Shown here: positions 29,925 through 40,013 of the stretch, one piece after another
Numbering within the stretch: the stretch's first letter is position 1
Layout: every line of letters begins with the position of its first letter
Origin: Meira nashicola
Lineage: Eukaryota > Basidiomycota > Exobasidiomycetes > Exobasidiales > Brachybasidiaceae
Direction: 5' to 3'
Length of the DNA stretch: 64,000 nt
NCBI GenBank assembly: GCA_001600355.1
Contig: BCJU01000001.1
Coordinates: forward strand, 145,178 to 209,177
Position numbers and translations under genes: made by a program
The notes under the pieces: model-generated
Databases searched by the model: none
Seen by the model: only the letters and a program-made list of their open reading frames with translations
Told to the model about the DNA's origin: nothing

Positions 29925-30841
29925 CTCTCTACTGAAAGCTGGATCTGAATGTAAAGGTCAATCGTACCTGAACATGATGTTAACAAGAGAATTACGATTC
30001 TTCAAGCTCTAATTTAGTGTAAGGGTCATAATGCTGAGCTTTCTTGATCGGGGGTGGAGACGTATGCATGTGTTGCATACATGCATATAAAAAATAACAC
30101 ACAGGGAAAGCGCTGCGCTGCGCTTCCATTATGTCAATTATTACGTAAGCTTCTGAATTGCTAATGACAACCTGACCTGCTTTCCTACTAATAAGTCTCA
30201 CTAAGGTATTTTGATAATAATAATCATACTTAATCACTTGCCATCACCACGACCGACCGAATGATTATTGATCATTTCGCTCTGCTACGAATGAATTACG
30301 CACCTATGAGATCACCTCTCAGTACAAACCAACAGACTATTGTAAGGTGTGAGTGTTTTGTTTCATTCACCGTCTGGTCGAGAATAGTTACTGGATGACA
30401 ATTTACACAGAGCTAAACCATTTGAGAAAAATGTTAATTGATCGTTAAAAAAGTTGTAGAAACCAAAACGAAAAGAAAATACATGAAAATCGTCAAAAAG
30501 AGAAAACAAGAAACAGAAACAAGATCTTTGTGCTATAAAAATGAGGTATGTATGTAGGTATGTGCATGAGATGGGTAAATTTGTGCGATGATGAAGAACT
30601 CTGTATAAATTGTGAAAAAATTGAAAAACCGGAATAAAAATTTGATAAAGATGGGCCGTTGTGCGATTGAATACTGCAAAGGCCCATCAATGATGTGCAA
30701 ATTAAGAAAGCAGAATGGGATTTAATCCATGAAATTTGGTTGGATTTGTGTAATAGATATTTGCAAGCCGTGACATTGAAATTGCTGGAAAATTGCTGTG
30801 CTTATGTGCCGTGAAGGAGACTGATGTGTGTGCAAAACCGC
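29925..30841. other. intergenic, about 900 bases, with inverted repeat
   Basis: No gene is seen. A perfect 9-base inverted repeat (TATGCATGT and ACATGCATA, loop of 7) lies at 30063-30087. CGCTGCGCTGCG at 30111-30122 is the exact reverse complement of a 12-mer at 3366-3377. The rest is ordinary AT-rich DNA. Confidence 0.55.
30063..30087. repeat. perfect inverted repeat with TGCATG arms
   Basis: Arms TATGCATGT and ACATGCATA pair perfectly around a 7-base loop. It lies about 140 bases upstream of the HAM1-like start codon. Confidence 0.6.
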
Positions 30842-32284
30842 TCAAATTGCAACAAATTCAGTGTTAAAAGTAACCCGAGCTTCTTTTGCTACTTCCCGCA
30901 ACACTGCTCTACCAAAACAAACAAGCATCGGGAAGGGTGAAGAAACGTCCAATGGCCAACACCATCCATTCGTGCTTGAGGCTGCTAAGCCAGGTTCATT
31001 TACTGACTCGAACGAAGGGTCTAATCGAGTAGCCAATTGAGCTTGATCAGATGATGCCCATAGTGGACTTTGCATACTCTTTTCACAAAATCTTGCCAAA
31101 GAAGGACAATGTTGTTGAAGAACGGTCATATTCAAAACGCTTTGACGAGCTTGTGCGTGTAAACGATTAGATCTTTCTTGATCTCCGACTACTTTTTGCA
31201 TCAAAGCAGACAATTCTACCATTTCTTCTCTTGATGTTGAGTCAATAGACGATGATGCCTTGCCGAGTCTATGCGTTAACATTCTCATCTCATGGCCGGC
31301 AATGTGTCGTAACACGCTTGATTCCAGCAACCGACACAGCCCTGCAAGGACGGTAGCTTTATTCTTCTCATGACGAAGATAGACGTACTTTAACAAGCCA
31401 AACAGGCTGTTCCAATTCTCCGTAATGCATGTCCCTCTGCCTTGATCATCGCACCAGAATCCATAAACATACAACAAGAGTGCATCTGTTTGTTCCAATC
31501 CGGCGATCAAAGCCTCATTGATGGGCGATGTATAATTTGTAGACGAATCCCGTAATCTTCTGTCTCCTCTATGTTTTAATTGTCTACCTGTGTGTCTATA
31601 TGCAGCAGCAGTATCGATGTACTGTTCTTTACTCCATTCACGAACGCGAGGTAATGATAATGGTTCAAAGCTAGACAAAGATGATGAACTTGACTCATTC
31701 ATCGTACGCGACATTCGACGAGGTCTTTGTGCTTCAGGTGATGATTCACTCGGTCTATCTTCCGCTTTTCTCTTTTGACTGAAAGACGTTCTATTTGGAG
31801 AAATGGATGTTTCACGGACCGCTTGTTTACCTTTTAAGCCTGAACTGGATGGAGGCGAAGGAATGTCTGGCTTAACAATTGGCGATCCAGTCACTTTTGA
31901 TAAGATCTTTAAACGGTCTTGCATTTGGGCAATAGTCAAATAGCGTGACTCTTTTGCAGATGCACGCTCTTGAGGTTTGGTTTGATATCCTGTGGCTGTA
32001 GCAGGATACTTTTGTGCAATTTGGATGGGTTGCTTTGATGATATAGAAACAGCTCCTTTTGCTAATGTTGCTCCATTTAATAACAAATCAGGAGGTGTTC
32101 GAACGCTACTGGAAGTTGAAGTAGCAGAAGAGGAAGGACTTGGTTGATTGAATGTGCTAGAAACATAACTTGATGAAGAGCTGCTATGCTGTGATCTTGG
32201 ATATTTGTAGTTGTTCCTTCGATCGTCGTACATGTATGCCGAAGATGGCATATGATTCGAAGATGAGAACATACTCATGAGCAA
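30842..32284 (-). CDS. unknown nuclear-type protein with AFF4/Ebp1-like helical C-terminus
   Basis: A 480-residue single-exon protein. Residues 1-220 are Ser/Pro/Thr-rich and disordered with basic bits (SQKRKAEDRP, RPRRMSR). From about 222 it becomes a compact helical domain: YIDTAAAYRHTGRQLKHRGD (222-241), then LIAGLEQTDALLLYVYGFWC, a Trp-Asn-Ser-Leu helix, and VLAGLCRLLESSVLRHIAGH. The LKHxxD start, followed by a small-residue helix used for dimer packing and a cysteine-containing third helix, resembles the C-terminal homology domain of AFF/AF4 scaffold proteins and the fission yeast ELL-binding protein Ebp1. I am not sure of this. If correct it would be part of a fungal ELL/EAF-type transcription elongation complex. 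Confidence 0.65.
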   Translation of the reverse strand: MLMSMFSSSNHMPSSAYMYDDRRNNYKYPRSQHSSSSSSYVSSTFNQPSPSSSATSTSSSVRTPPDLLLNGATLAKGAVSISSKQPIQIAQKYPATATGYQTKPQERASAKESRYLTIAQMQDRLKILSKVTGSPIVKPDIPSPPSSSGLKGKQAVRETSISPNRTSFSQKRKAEDRPSESSPEAQRPRRMSRTMNESSSSSLSSFEPLSLPRVREWSKEQYIDTAAAYRHTGRQLKHRGDRRLRDSSTNYTSPINEALIAGLEQTDALLLYVYGFWCDDQGRGTCITENWNSLFGLLKYVYLRHEKNKATVLAGLCRLLESSVLRHIAGHEMRMLTHRLGKASSSIDSTSREEMVELSALMQKVVGDQERSNRLHAQARQSVLNMTVLQQHCPSLARFCEKSMQSPLWASSDQAQLATRLDPSFESVNEPGLAASSTNGWCWPLDVSSPFPMLVCFGRAVLREVAKEARVTFNTEFVAI

Positions 32285-35200
32285 GTCAGGAGCGTTTGAT
32301 GAAGTGTTGATGATAAGGTGGTATAAGGGTTAGTCTGTTAGAGCAAAAAGATGCTGATGGAAGCCTCTTTTGCAAGTCAATCCAGCCTCCGGTTGACCTC
32401 GGATGATTGTTCTTGATTGCAATACAGATTGTAGGCGTGAGGCGGAGCTTTCTAGCTGGTGTAAGATTGCAATACACACAAAATGTTCTATAGTCTTTCC
32501 AGGTAACGATCTTAACAGAGCCACATAGGAATTTACAGCGAGTTCTGTTGCGTTTTGGTCGTTTGTTCTTGGCTGTGTTCCGAGAAGATGAGTTGAAGTT
32601 AGTTGGTTATACTTCTTATTGCTGAATGTAGTCGGAGATTCAAATAATTGACAATCAGATCGAACAATACGTCGTTTCCTTTTTGAGTTATGAATTTTTG
32701 GAGCTCCGCACTTTTTCGATCAAAATTGCGTTTAGACTGACAATGAGAAGCGGCTTCGTCAAATGTGACCAAGAGTGAATGCCGTCAAGAAGTGGTGGAT
32801 CTTGAAAAAAATTGGAAGCGGGCTGCCACTCCTGCCCGTTGTTTTTTTGGTGAAATGTACCCCTTGTATCCAGAAATATCAAACGAGATACTCTTGGAGA
32901 ATCGAAATAATCAGTTTGATGATGGTAATGATACTAAAGATAAAAGATTATTATCAATATCATAAAAAGGACCTCACAGAGGCAACCATCAAATGACAAA
33001 TGTGTGAATGTATAAAGAGTGATGCCGTGCCGAAACAAGCATGGAAACACACACACGCAGTACAAATGTGTACGTACATTTGTTATGCGTGATTTTTTTG
33101 TATCACTAATTAATACCTGGGCTGCATTGCACTGCACTGCGCAAGGAACGTCAAGTGTGCCTATATTTTCGCAATTTCCAGATATGCGCATTAGCTCTGT
33201 CTCGCATGTTCCTGTCGTGCAGATGTGCGTTTATCGATAAATGTGATAATATTCTTTTTTCTATACACATGTCTATATGATTATATCTCAAATAATAGAG
33301 AGAGACTTGATTGTTTTCGTTTGATATGAATACAATAATAACTCTCGAACACTCTTAGCAGATCAAAATAACTCTCCAAGATGAACTGATAAGATTCAAA
33401 ATCCAAAGATGTATTTTTGAGCTAGGCGCCGGGGATCGGAAATGTCTGTACAAAAGACGGATGTTCAACGCGGGACATTAAGAACTACGGGAGTTGTAAA
33501 GGCGCGGCTCGTCGTGTGTAGACTGTATGTACTAATTTATTACCTGTTTAGGCACACGCATGAGAAACAGTAAAATGCACTTTTCGGGTCAAGCGCAGCG
33601 TACCAGCTATGTATGAATCGGAGTACGGCGCCTTTAAGCAATTTATTTACGGGCTTTTAAACACATTTTTAAATTTCGATATCAACGTGCGACCCGGGTG
33701 TGATTTTGTGACTTTAAGGTTTAATAAGGCGTCATGTCTGGCGTCACGATTTCAGTAGAAGGTATATATATGTAATGTCTCGATGGCATATCCCTTTGTT
33801 ATGCTTTGATCTAGGTTATTGAAAAGATAACGATCATATGATGAGAGATTAACCGATTGAGATCTACTTCAACTAAGCTCCTGAAATCATATAAGAGATG
33901 CTCTGCACATATTCAGAAAATATGCAGTAAGCTGATCCACTTTTAAGGTTCAAACTTAGGTATGTATGACACACATTATATACACATCTAATAATTCCAA
34001 GTTTTAACTCAGTGTCCGAATTATTAATCGGAAATCGCGTCTACATAACCCTATAAATCTGGGCGTACTGATGTCCTATTTCCTATAAAGCGGAAATTGG
34101 AGCGGCGAAAATGACATAAGCAACATGCAAACGATTTTTATGCGTTATGTAATCATAGAAAGTACATCTCGGCCGAGAGACTTGGTTTTGAGGAGTTGAG
34201 ATGGAGGCCTATAGAATCAATATGATTAGAGCCTACAGAAGCAGCGGATAGTTGACAGATATTTCCCACCAGTCAGGTTTTTAGCCTGTACGAATTGGTA
34301 ACTTTGGATGACACTTGCTCGCGTAAATATTTGGAGATCAAATGAACTCCTCTAACGCCTCTCGCGTTTGCCAAGAAAGAAAATGTCTATTTAGCGTACT
34401 TTTAGGAAGTTTTTCACTATTTATATCGCGTTAATGCAGTACGATCAAATAAATAAGGGGTAGTGGCGGAAAACAAGCAAACATGAAGAGTGACCCCATA
34501 CCCTTTTCTGTGCAATCAAATAGATGCATGCATATGTATTCCGACTTTTGAACACTTTCTTGGCAATGCACCACTTCATTATTCTCACTTTCGTCCTCTT
34601 TTTAAAAGCAGAGAATTGTTCGCAAACAGATAGTAATGGCTCTAAACTTGGCTTCTTGATTGTTTGCATGTACATTGCATGAAGCATTTGGTATGGATCA
34701 AGCAAAATTACCGTTGTTAAGGTATGCAATGCTACATGTACGGGTTTGCGGATGATATGAAATTGCTTTAGGCGCAAGTCTCCTTAATTTATCGTATTTT
34801 ATTCTTCTACAGAAAATCGCGGTGTGTCGCTTTATTGCGAGCATTCTGATGTCATTTTCTTTAAAGGAGGATGGGCAGTATTGCGCCCTACTTGTGTATT
34901 TCAATATTTCTACTTAAATGCACGCTGATTCTGCAGAGCGGTCATCCGTGGTTCTTGGTTCTTGTGCAGACCCGAGGGGGCTCCCCCTTTCATTATTGTT
35001 CCGCCGCAAAGCAATGAAAATTATCTTTAGAAACAGAAAATGTACGTCGCGTAAGACGCAAGACCGGGCAAAACCGAAAGATATATTGTCATTCGCACCT
35101 TCATCACCATATCACAAACAAATCTCCCCTTTAATTACACTTGTCAGATATACACTTGTTTGATACATTGTGTATACATAGTCCAACGATCTCAAAATAT

Positions 35201-35344
35201 TCAAAGGTCGGCAATCTTTGTTTCACTTTCACTCCCTTTTTTTTCTCACGACAATAAAATAAACCTGAGCCTCTTCCCTATTAAACGCTCGTCTAACATT
35301 CATTACCCTCACCATCCCAACATCCGACAACAACAACAATCATA
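32285..35344. other. gene-poor region, about 3 kb
   Basis: I see no convincing gene, tRNA or repeat in this stretch, the longest without a coding region in the window. Short frames up to 110 codons are present (for example 34445-34777 minus) but carry no recognisable features. Dinucleotides look normal: CpA+TpG roughly equals ApC+GpT at 33241-33540, so it is not RIP-like. A TGCATGCA lies at 34525-34532. The last few hundred bases are the presumed promoter and leader of the chitin deacetylase, pyrimidine-rich with CAACAACAACAA just before the ATG. An unrecognised non-coding RNA or a gene with many short exons cannot be excluded. Confidence 0.5.
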
Positions 35345-36796
35345 ATGAAATTCTTACCTCTACTTGCAACTGCATTCGTAGCAGCAGAAGCCGTTAGTGC
35401 TTCGATGGCAGCAAAGCCACATCACGGCTTATTCGCACGTCATGAACGTCGTGCGCCCGTTGAACTTTACACCGGTGAAGATCCTCAATTGGAAATGGTT
35501 AAGCGTAACCGTGCCGAATTAGCAGCTATGCCAAAGCAAGAACGTCGTGCTCACTTTGATCATTTGGATATCAACGATTATGCACCAACTGATTTGCAAA
35601 AACGTCAAGCTTCTCCCACTTCACCTGGAACGGGTACTGCTTATCCTCCTGCAGGATCCGATTCACCTGCCGCTAATACTTTACCAAAAGTATGGGTAGA
35701 CAAATACAACGCTGTTAAAGCAGCCGGATTGATCCCAGATATTCCACCAAGCAAGGAAAACGCCGCAGGTACAGTTGACTACCCCGCCGGAACTGATTTG
35801 AACAAAGTATGCTCTTGGACCAACCAAAAGTGCTTCAACGGTGATATTTACCAAGCCCCCGATAACGCTGTCGCTTTCGGTATCGATGATGGACCAACAC
35901 CAAACGGTACAGCCAATTTTGTCAACGTTTTCAAGAAACAGAACATCACTGCTACTCACTTTTTGATTGGTAGTGCTATCGTTTGGAACCAAGATTCATT
36001 GAAATTATTGGCAAACGCATCACCTAAACAAAACTTAGCAATTCACACATGGTCTCATACCCTACAAACAACAAAGACTGATTTAGAAATTGTTGGTGAA
36101 TTAGGCTGGACTGCACAAATCATTTACGATGTAACAGGTTTCATCCCAAATCAAGCTCGTATGCCTGAAGGTGATGTTGATAACCGTGTACGTGCAATTG
36201 CAAAGTACGTATTTGGTATGCAGTCTGTCATGTGGACACATGATGCCGATGATTGGTGTTTACGTCAAGGAAAAGGAACTGCAAAGGAAATTCAAAGTTG
36301 TGTTCAAAGTGCACCTAACCTAAAAACTGTTACTGCTGTACAAGTTGGATGGGCAACACCAAAGACCAATAGTACCGGATGGATCACATTGAATCACGAA
36401 ACAACCGATCAAGCATCCGAAGCATTCGATAGCATGGTACAAGCAACACAAAAGGCTGGATGGAACATTGAAGGTGCTGTTCCAAACTTGCAAGGATTAC
36501 CATGGTACAACAATGCATACGGACCAAACGATACACCGACAAAGCAAGATAACATTTTGCCCACCAAAGATTTCATCAATGTCACTGACCCAACAGCCGC
36601 AAAAGGTAGCGCAGCTGCACCCAAGTTGGGCAATTGGGCAAAGACTGCTGCTACACAAAACCCATCCGTTGGCTCTCAAGCATCGGGTGGTCATAGTGGT
36701 GGCTTAGGCAGCAGCAGCGGAGCAATGGAAATTACTGTCAATACTGCATTTGTTAGTATGGCAGTTTTGAGCATTGCTATTGCATTGTCTGCTTAA
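35345..36796 (+). CDS. chitin deacetylase, GPI-anchored (CE4 polysaccharide deacetylase)
   Basis: A 483-residue protein that would convert cell-wall chitin to chitosan. The signal peptide ends near EAVSASM. A propeptide region has dibasic sites (ERRAP, KRQAS). The NodB-type domain starts near NAVAFGIDDGPTP (motif 1, usually TFDDGP; both Asp are kept but the Thr is Gly). Motif 2 is IHTWSHTL, with both metal His. Motif 3 is ARMPEGDVDNRVRAIA and motif 4 is THDADDW. The serine/glycine-rich tail and final hydrophobic TAFVSMAVLSIAIALSA form a GPI-anchor signal. Cys residues are few (CSWTNQKC, DDWCL, QSCV). It is a single exon. CDAs of this type are common in basidiomycetes, where chitosan can mask the wall. 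Confidence 0.92.
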   Translation: MKFLPLLATAFVAAEAVSASMAAKPHHGLFARHERRAPVELYTGEDPQLEMVKRNRAELAAMPKQERRAHFDHLDINDYAPTDLQKRQASPTSPGTGTAYPPAGSDSPAANTLPKVWVDKYNAVKAAGLIPDIPPSKENAAGTVDYPAGTDLNKVCSWTNQKCFNGDIYQAPDNAVAFGIDDGPTPNGTANFVNVFKKQNITATHFLIGSAIVWNQDSLKLLANASPKQNLAIHTWSHTLQTTKTDLEIVGELGWTAQIIYDVTGFIPNQARMPEGDVDNRVRAIAKYVFGMQSVMWTHDADDWCLRQGKGTAKEIQSCVQSAPNLKTVTAVQVGWATPKTNSTGWITLNHETTDQASEAFDSMVQATQKAGWNIEGAVPNLQGLPWYNNAYGPNDTPTKQDNILPTKDFINVTDPTAAKGSAAAPKLGNWAKTAATQNPSVGSQASGGHSGGLGSSSGAMEITVNTAFVSMAVLSIAIALSA

Positions 36797-37220
36797 TTTT
36801 TATATCATCATAGATTGGATTATAATATCAGGTCCACATAAGAACATTGCATTATACGCCTCCCCTTCCCCCTTTGTTCCTTCATGCGTCTAGTCTGCTG
36901 ACACTTATTACAATCATGGTTTCGTTATATATACAAAATTTGCTCATGATTTGTACTCATACTTCCTCTCAAATTATCATCCGCACACCCTCAGCATATA
37001 TATACTCTATAATCGCACATCCTCATTCAATTTTTGCATTCAACTTTGTCTGTGTGTGAGCTGGAAACAAAGGCAATTTGCTATTTATCATTAGACAGAT
37101 GTTCAAGCGTACTTATCCCTACTTTCACCAGACACTAAAGGATAGAGATTAAATTCTGACTGCTGCAGTCAATGAGATTGTGATACAAATACAGGGCTTT
37201 TGTTAAAGAAAGACATGCAG
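36797..37220. other. intergenic between chitin deacetylase and MZT1
   Basis: This is the 3' flank of the deacetylase, converging on MZT1. A 70-codon frame has no features. No gene or structured element is seen. Confidence 0.5.
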
Positions 37221-37573
37221 TCAAATGGTCTGACGATTAGAAGAAGCCTCACGATGCCGTAGCTCTTTGATGGCAATCTACATGAGGGGAAGAAAAGGTT
37301 AATCTCCTGAACAATCATTACACATCGCTTTTTTTTTTTATAGACGCACTGCTATAGCTTTTGGATCTTCACCTGTTTGAATGAGATCCATACATATCCG
37401 TAATTGTTCTCTTGATAAACCGGTTTGCATTAATTGACTCAATTCGTGTAATACTGTTGTTGTTGGTTTGAGATGGTTAGTCTAAGATATAGCGTACACA
37501 AATATGATCTAAACACTCATATATACTCACACTCCATCGATTGTTGTTGACCACTCTCTGATCCTCTCTCCAT
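37221..37573 (-). CDS. MZT1: MOZART1 (mitotic-spindle organizing protein 1), three exons
   Basis: Exons are 37531-37573, 37350-37453 and 37221-37277. Introns of 77 and 72 bases have donors GTGAGT and GTGCGT and acceptors CAG and TAG. An ACTAAC branch site lies about 25 bases before the first acceptor. The joined reading frame gives 67 residues. It has the family pattern: ELLHELSQLMQTGLSREQLR, then ICMDLIQTGEDPKAIA, then IKELRHRE. MOZART1 is a tiny subunit of the gamma-tubulin complex that helps target it to spindle pole bodies and activate microtubule nucleation. Without splicing the gene shows only a 20-40 codon frame. A read-through after exon 2 would stop three codons on, and the conserved AIKEL tail appears only with the second splice, which supports it. 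Confidence 0.88.
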
Positions 37574-39017
37574 TATGAAAGAGATGTATAGTGATGAAGT
37601 TTACAGGATAAAATGGAGGAAGGGAAAATGTGCTTCAAGAGTACGTACTCACTCACGCAAGGGTACATCGCGTCACGCTATACGCCGCGCGTTAAAAGAA
37701 CAACACTTTTATTTCGTGTTTAATTTCATTTTGAAAAAGCAGAAACCTTTCTTCTCTTTTCACTTCGAGCACGATTTTCATACTATCTCAGTACACGTTT
37801 TTCAAAATCTTTAAAGCAAAAGTTTTCGCTTGGTTTCATTTGTCGATCATGCAACGAATTCAATCATCTTGACGAAAGACAAGAGTTGCATTTTTCAATT
37901 TGCCTTTGGATACCTCGAAAGAGAAGTTGGATCAATCATGCATGTTCTTTCATCATCAGACTTAAGCGATTCGGACATGGCATTTATCTTTTGATGCTTT
38001 TCTGATAAGCGGGCGAAGGAAGTATTGGGAACGTTTACATCATTCAAATGTGTCTTGGACGTCCCAAGGAATTTGATTAACATTGTGAAAAAATGTTTTT
38101 TCTTTTCTTTCATTCGATTCATGTTCCTGATCTTGAATTTGAATTTTTTTTTATCGCTTAATGCGATCAAAAGGAAATTCTGCTAGACAGAGGATATGAA
38201 CGATCCTAACCCTACCAAAACTATTCGTATATTCATTGGAGTGAATGGGCCGATTCCCATCTCTCTGAAATTACGATAAATCCAATCATGCTTTACAACC
38301 CAATGCTCTTATCGAGATTTCATCATGATGTTTTCTTTGATACAAAGGAAGAGCAGACGCGGCATTTGAATTTTGTTTCCGTTCCCCTTTCTTCGAACAT
38401 CCGCTTGTCGGCTTGTCTGATGCATGTCTACTCTTCCACGATGAAAGATGCATCTTGATAAGAATGATCAATAGCAACTTTAAAGGGTATTGTCAGCAAA
38501 TGATAGATCAACTTTGTCTTCGAAGGTGAGTGCATGGGCAATGGAAGTTTATTTTGATGTGGAAGGGGATAGTCTGCGAATGCTTGCTCCGCTGCATGAC
38601 GGCGACTATTGAGTAACGAAAATGAAGGTAAAGGAGATGGAGCGGTGACACTATTCTGCTAACGAATGCAAATTCACAATTCTCACTTTCTCAATTCAAA
38701 GGACTTCCTCTATTGGCTTGAGCAGCATGATCCCATATGGCGGTCTAGGACGAGATTAACATCTCATCATGTTAGAGTCATGTGCTCGATTGGCTCGTCG
38801 ATGAATGAGGTCATTTATTTGTAGTAGTGATTGCAGTGCAATTTGACATTCTGTGGCTAGTGAGTCTACCGGCCATCTCTGATACTGCTCATTATCAGAA
38901 TGCTCTTTTTACGGGTGTTGTCTTCTCAACTTAGTTGGATGCAACCCAACACAATTTTTTTCTCTTTGTTATTATTAATTGCATTATAAATTCATATTTC
39001 TTTTATTTATTAATTCA
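37574..39017. other. intergenic, about 1.4 kb, no gene seen
   Basis: Minus-strand frames at 37895-38170 and 38286-38477 have no recognisable motif or splice partner. There is no tRNA-like B box and no low-complexity repeat. It lies between the 5' end of MZT1 and the 3' end of the superoxide dismutase. Confidence 0.45.
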
Positions 39018-39716
39018 TCAAGCCTTTGCTTGTTTCAAACGATCTTCAGCAGTCTTGAAGTTAATGACTTCCCAGATTGCCTTAAAGTAATCAGCCTTGA
39101 CGTTTTGGTATTGAAGGTAGAAAGCATGTTCCCATGCATCAACACCGATCAAAGGAACGTGAGACAAGAGAGGGTCTTGATTAGCAGTTGTGACAATGTC
39201 CAATTTACCAGAAGTAGGATTGTAACCTAACCAACCCCAACCGGAACCTTGAATGGCAGCAATTTGAGCGTTAAATTTAGTTTTCAATTGATCTAATCCG
39301 CCAAAATCACGATCGATTGCTTCTTTAAGAGGACCACTTGAAGGTAATTCACCACCACCTGCATTCTTTGGAGCTAAATTTTGCCAAAATAATGTATGAT
39401 TAACATGACCACCACCGTTAAAATTTAAAGCTTTTTGAACGGCGATTGAAGATTTTACGTCATTTTTCTTAATTGCTTCTTGTAATTGTTCTTCAGCGGT
39501 GTTTAATCCGTTAACGTATGTTTGATGATGTTTTTTGTGATGCAATTCCATGATTTGTCCACTAATTGCTGGCTCTAATGCTCCATAATCGTATGGAAGA
39601 TCAGGAAGGGTATGTTTACTGCGTACGGCTAAAAGACTACCAGTTGTGGCAGAAGCCAAAGAACGACGGCTTGTAGGTGCTACTGCACGAGTTAAAGCTG
39701 TACGAAAGACTGTCAT
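39018..39716 (-). CDS. SOD2: manganese superoxide dismutase, mitochondrial
   Basis: A 232-residue enzyme that dismutates superoxide in the mitochondrial matrix. The first 33 residues are Arg/Ser/Thr/Ala-rich with no acids (a typical presequence), and the mature part starts [16 protein letters not shown]. Metal ligands are seen: His59 in ELHHKKHH, His107 in [11 protein letters not shown], and Asp and His in [18 protein letters not shown] near residues 190-207. GWGWLGYN and a GGLDQLK helix are as usual. The Mn form is suggested by the GGGHVNH and QGSGWGWL patterns, as in eukaryotic SOD2. It is a single exon. Regulation is not visible. Confidence 0.96.
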   Translation of the reverse strand: MTVFRTALTRAVAPTSRRSLASATTGSLLAVRSKHTLPDLPYDYGALEPAISGQIMELHHKKHHQTYVNGLNTAEEQLQEAIKKNDVKSSIAVQKALNFNGGGHVNHTLFWQNLAPKNAGGGELPSSGPLKEAIDRDFGGLDQLKTKFNAQIAAIQGSGWGWLGYNPTSGKLDIVTTANQDPLLSHVPLIGVDAWEHAFYLQYQNVKADYFKAIWEVINFKTAEDRLKQAKA

Positions 39717-40013
39717 GATTGTTTGTGTGTATATGTTGTTGAGATGATGGTTTAAATGAAAAGAGTTTGAATTTCACCATCCTTCCAATAAAGCACGCGC
39801 CAAGTGGAGTTTTTAAAACGGCTTTTTCAAATAAGGTCTAATGTGAGGAAGTTCGCGCACCATCGGTTGAAGTGCCCGGAGAGCGTGAATTTAAAGATTT
39901 AATGCCTCAGTCGCACTGGCCATTTGCGAGAATAATGACCAACCTTAAACCCGAATTTTGTTCACAAAACACTCTCACACGCAAATGATGTTTTATATGA
40001 TCGACGCGAAATC

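Noticed and set aside
33941..33980. GGTTCAAA sequence resembling a tRNA B box
   Set aside because: No A box, acceptor stem or cloverleaf could be found around it.
32285..35344. Possible transposon or RIP-mutated element in the 3-kb desert
   Set aside because: No long terminal repeats, no transposase-like frame, and CpA+TpG to ApC+GpT is about 1 in the part counted.
37404..37410. Acceptor TTAG just before ACTAAC in the MZT1 first intron (near 37485)
   Set aside because: It leads to a frame mismatch or stop with exon 1. ACTAAC is better read as the branch site, with the CAG acceptor at 37454-37455.
38700..38900. Mixed-composition stretch that looked like a possible small RNA gene
   Set aside because: I could not form a tRNA, snRNA or box C/D pattern, so there is no support.
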